From contig OY740774.1 of the NCBI GenBank assembly GCA_963513935.1, positions 21,967,949-22,031,948 on the forward strand: 64,000 nucleotides of DNA, given 5' to 3'. Numbering within the stretch: position 1 is the stretch's first letter; every line of letters starts with the position of its first letter. The position numbers were made by a program, and so were the translations under genes. The notes below the pieces were generated by a model. That model was not told the origin of the DNA and searched no databases. It saw only the letters and a list, made by a program, of their open reading frames with translations. Positions 63,431 through 64,000 of this stretch are shown here, in pieces. Source of the stretch: Aphrophora alni. Taxonomy: Eukaryota > Arthropoda > Insecta > Hemiptera > Aphrophoridae.

Positions 63431-64000
63431 TCATCAAGCCTCACTATTAACGGTTTTATCCTTCCCTAAGAATCGCATTTAAATATTAAATTTAATTAGA
63501 TGTGCAATAACACTACTGTAAAAATGTTTGGCTCAATTGATTACTAGATAATTTTTTTTCCATCAGTATATATATTAGATTTGTTGTGGTAACAGAGTGA
63601 CAACATATGCATTTACTCCTTCCTGCTTTAGTTTAAATTTGTCAACTCATTAGTCTCAAACGGTACATTTACTGTTTATCCAGCCCTAGCTGTATTTCTC
63701 CTAATAACTGACTGGTATATTTGGAATTTCTGTTATATAGGTTGTAAATTAAATTAACACAATCAAATGTTGATCAGAATATTTCATGTAATTAATAATA
63801 CATCACATGAAAAGGAGATTTAAAGTGTAATGTTCAGTGAGTATATGAGTGTTATCAAAAATTCTCCATACATTAACAAAGCTTTCTGGTAAAAGCAATC
63901 AATAAAGTTGAGATTGTAGCAGTTATGGAGCTTACATTTGTGTATGTTATAATATAGTAAAATTATGTCATTAAAAATTAGCTTTCTGCGATAAATGTGC

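Overview
The window is AT-rich (roughly 30% GC by eye) nuclear DNA of an insect. Three host genes with insect or general animal homologues are visible, introns have GT-AG borders, and most of the rest is transposon debris. A hemipteroid insect is plausible, but the sequence does not settle the order.

Host genes: (1) the last three coding exons of a takeout-like juvenile-hormone-binding-domain protein, + strand, 271-4490, with its 5' part before the window; (2) a compact SF3B5 (SF3b10) spliceosome gene, - strand, 10462-10719; (3) the 5' half of anillin (scraps in flies), + strand, from a six-codon first exon at 19733 to an exon ending at 59071. Ten anillin exons join with consistent phase (2048 coding bases, 682 full codons). 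They cover the N-terminal and middle regions; the C-terminal anillin homology and PH domains must lie beyond the window. Anillin scaffolds the cytokinetic ring, takeout-like proteins carry small lipophilic ligands outside cells, and SF3B5 is part of the U2 snRNP SF3b complex. I see no functional link between the three.

Region by region. 1-5 kb: takeout exons, with a probable solo LTR in the first intron. 6-12.4 kb: a degenerate hammerhead-type motif, a piggyBac-type TTAA MITE, two copies of a dispersed repeat, SF3B5, a LINE relic, and a foldback element whose left arm encodes an intact hammerhead-ribozyme core. 12.9-14.9 kb: a P element with terminal repeats, a THAP domain and a broken transposase. 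15-21 kb: a foldback MITE and a cluster of 5S-rRNA-derived SINE copies. 19.7-59 kb: anillin, whose introns hold a foldback with a perfect 62-bp palindrome, three mariner-superfamily relics, a second THAP fragment, a LINE with an open reverse transcriptase frame, and a nest at 48.7-53.6 kb (a Merlin element split by two head-to-head Penelope-like copies with 1753-base arms). Also there is a 4.4-kb piggyBac-type element with a Tigger-like element inside it. 59-64 kb: LINE relics and a third piggyBac-type element.

The most unusual points are the Penelope palindrome inside Merlin, hammerhead motifs at several sites, the 5S-derived SINEs, three unrelated TTAA elements with ACGT-cored palindromes, and a strong excess of the octamer TAGGCCTA. 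All element assignments rest on reading motifs by eye; no database search was possible.
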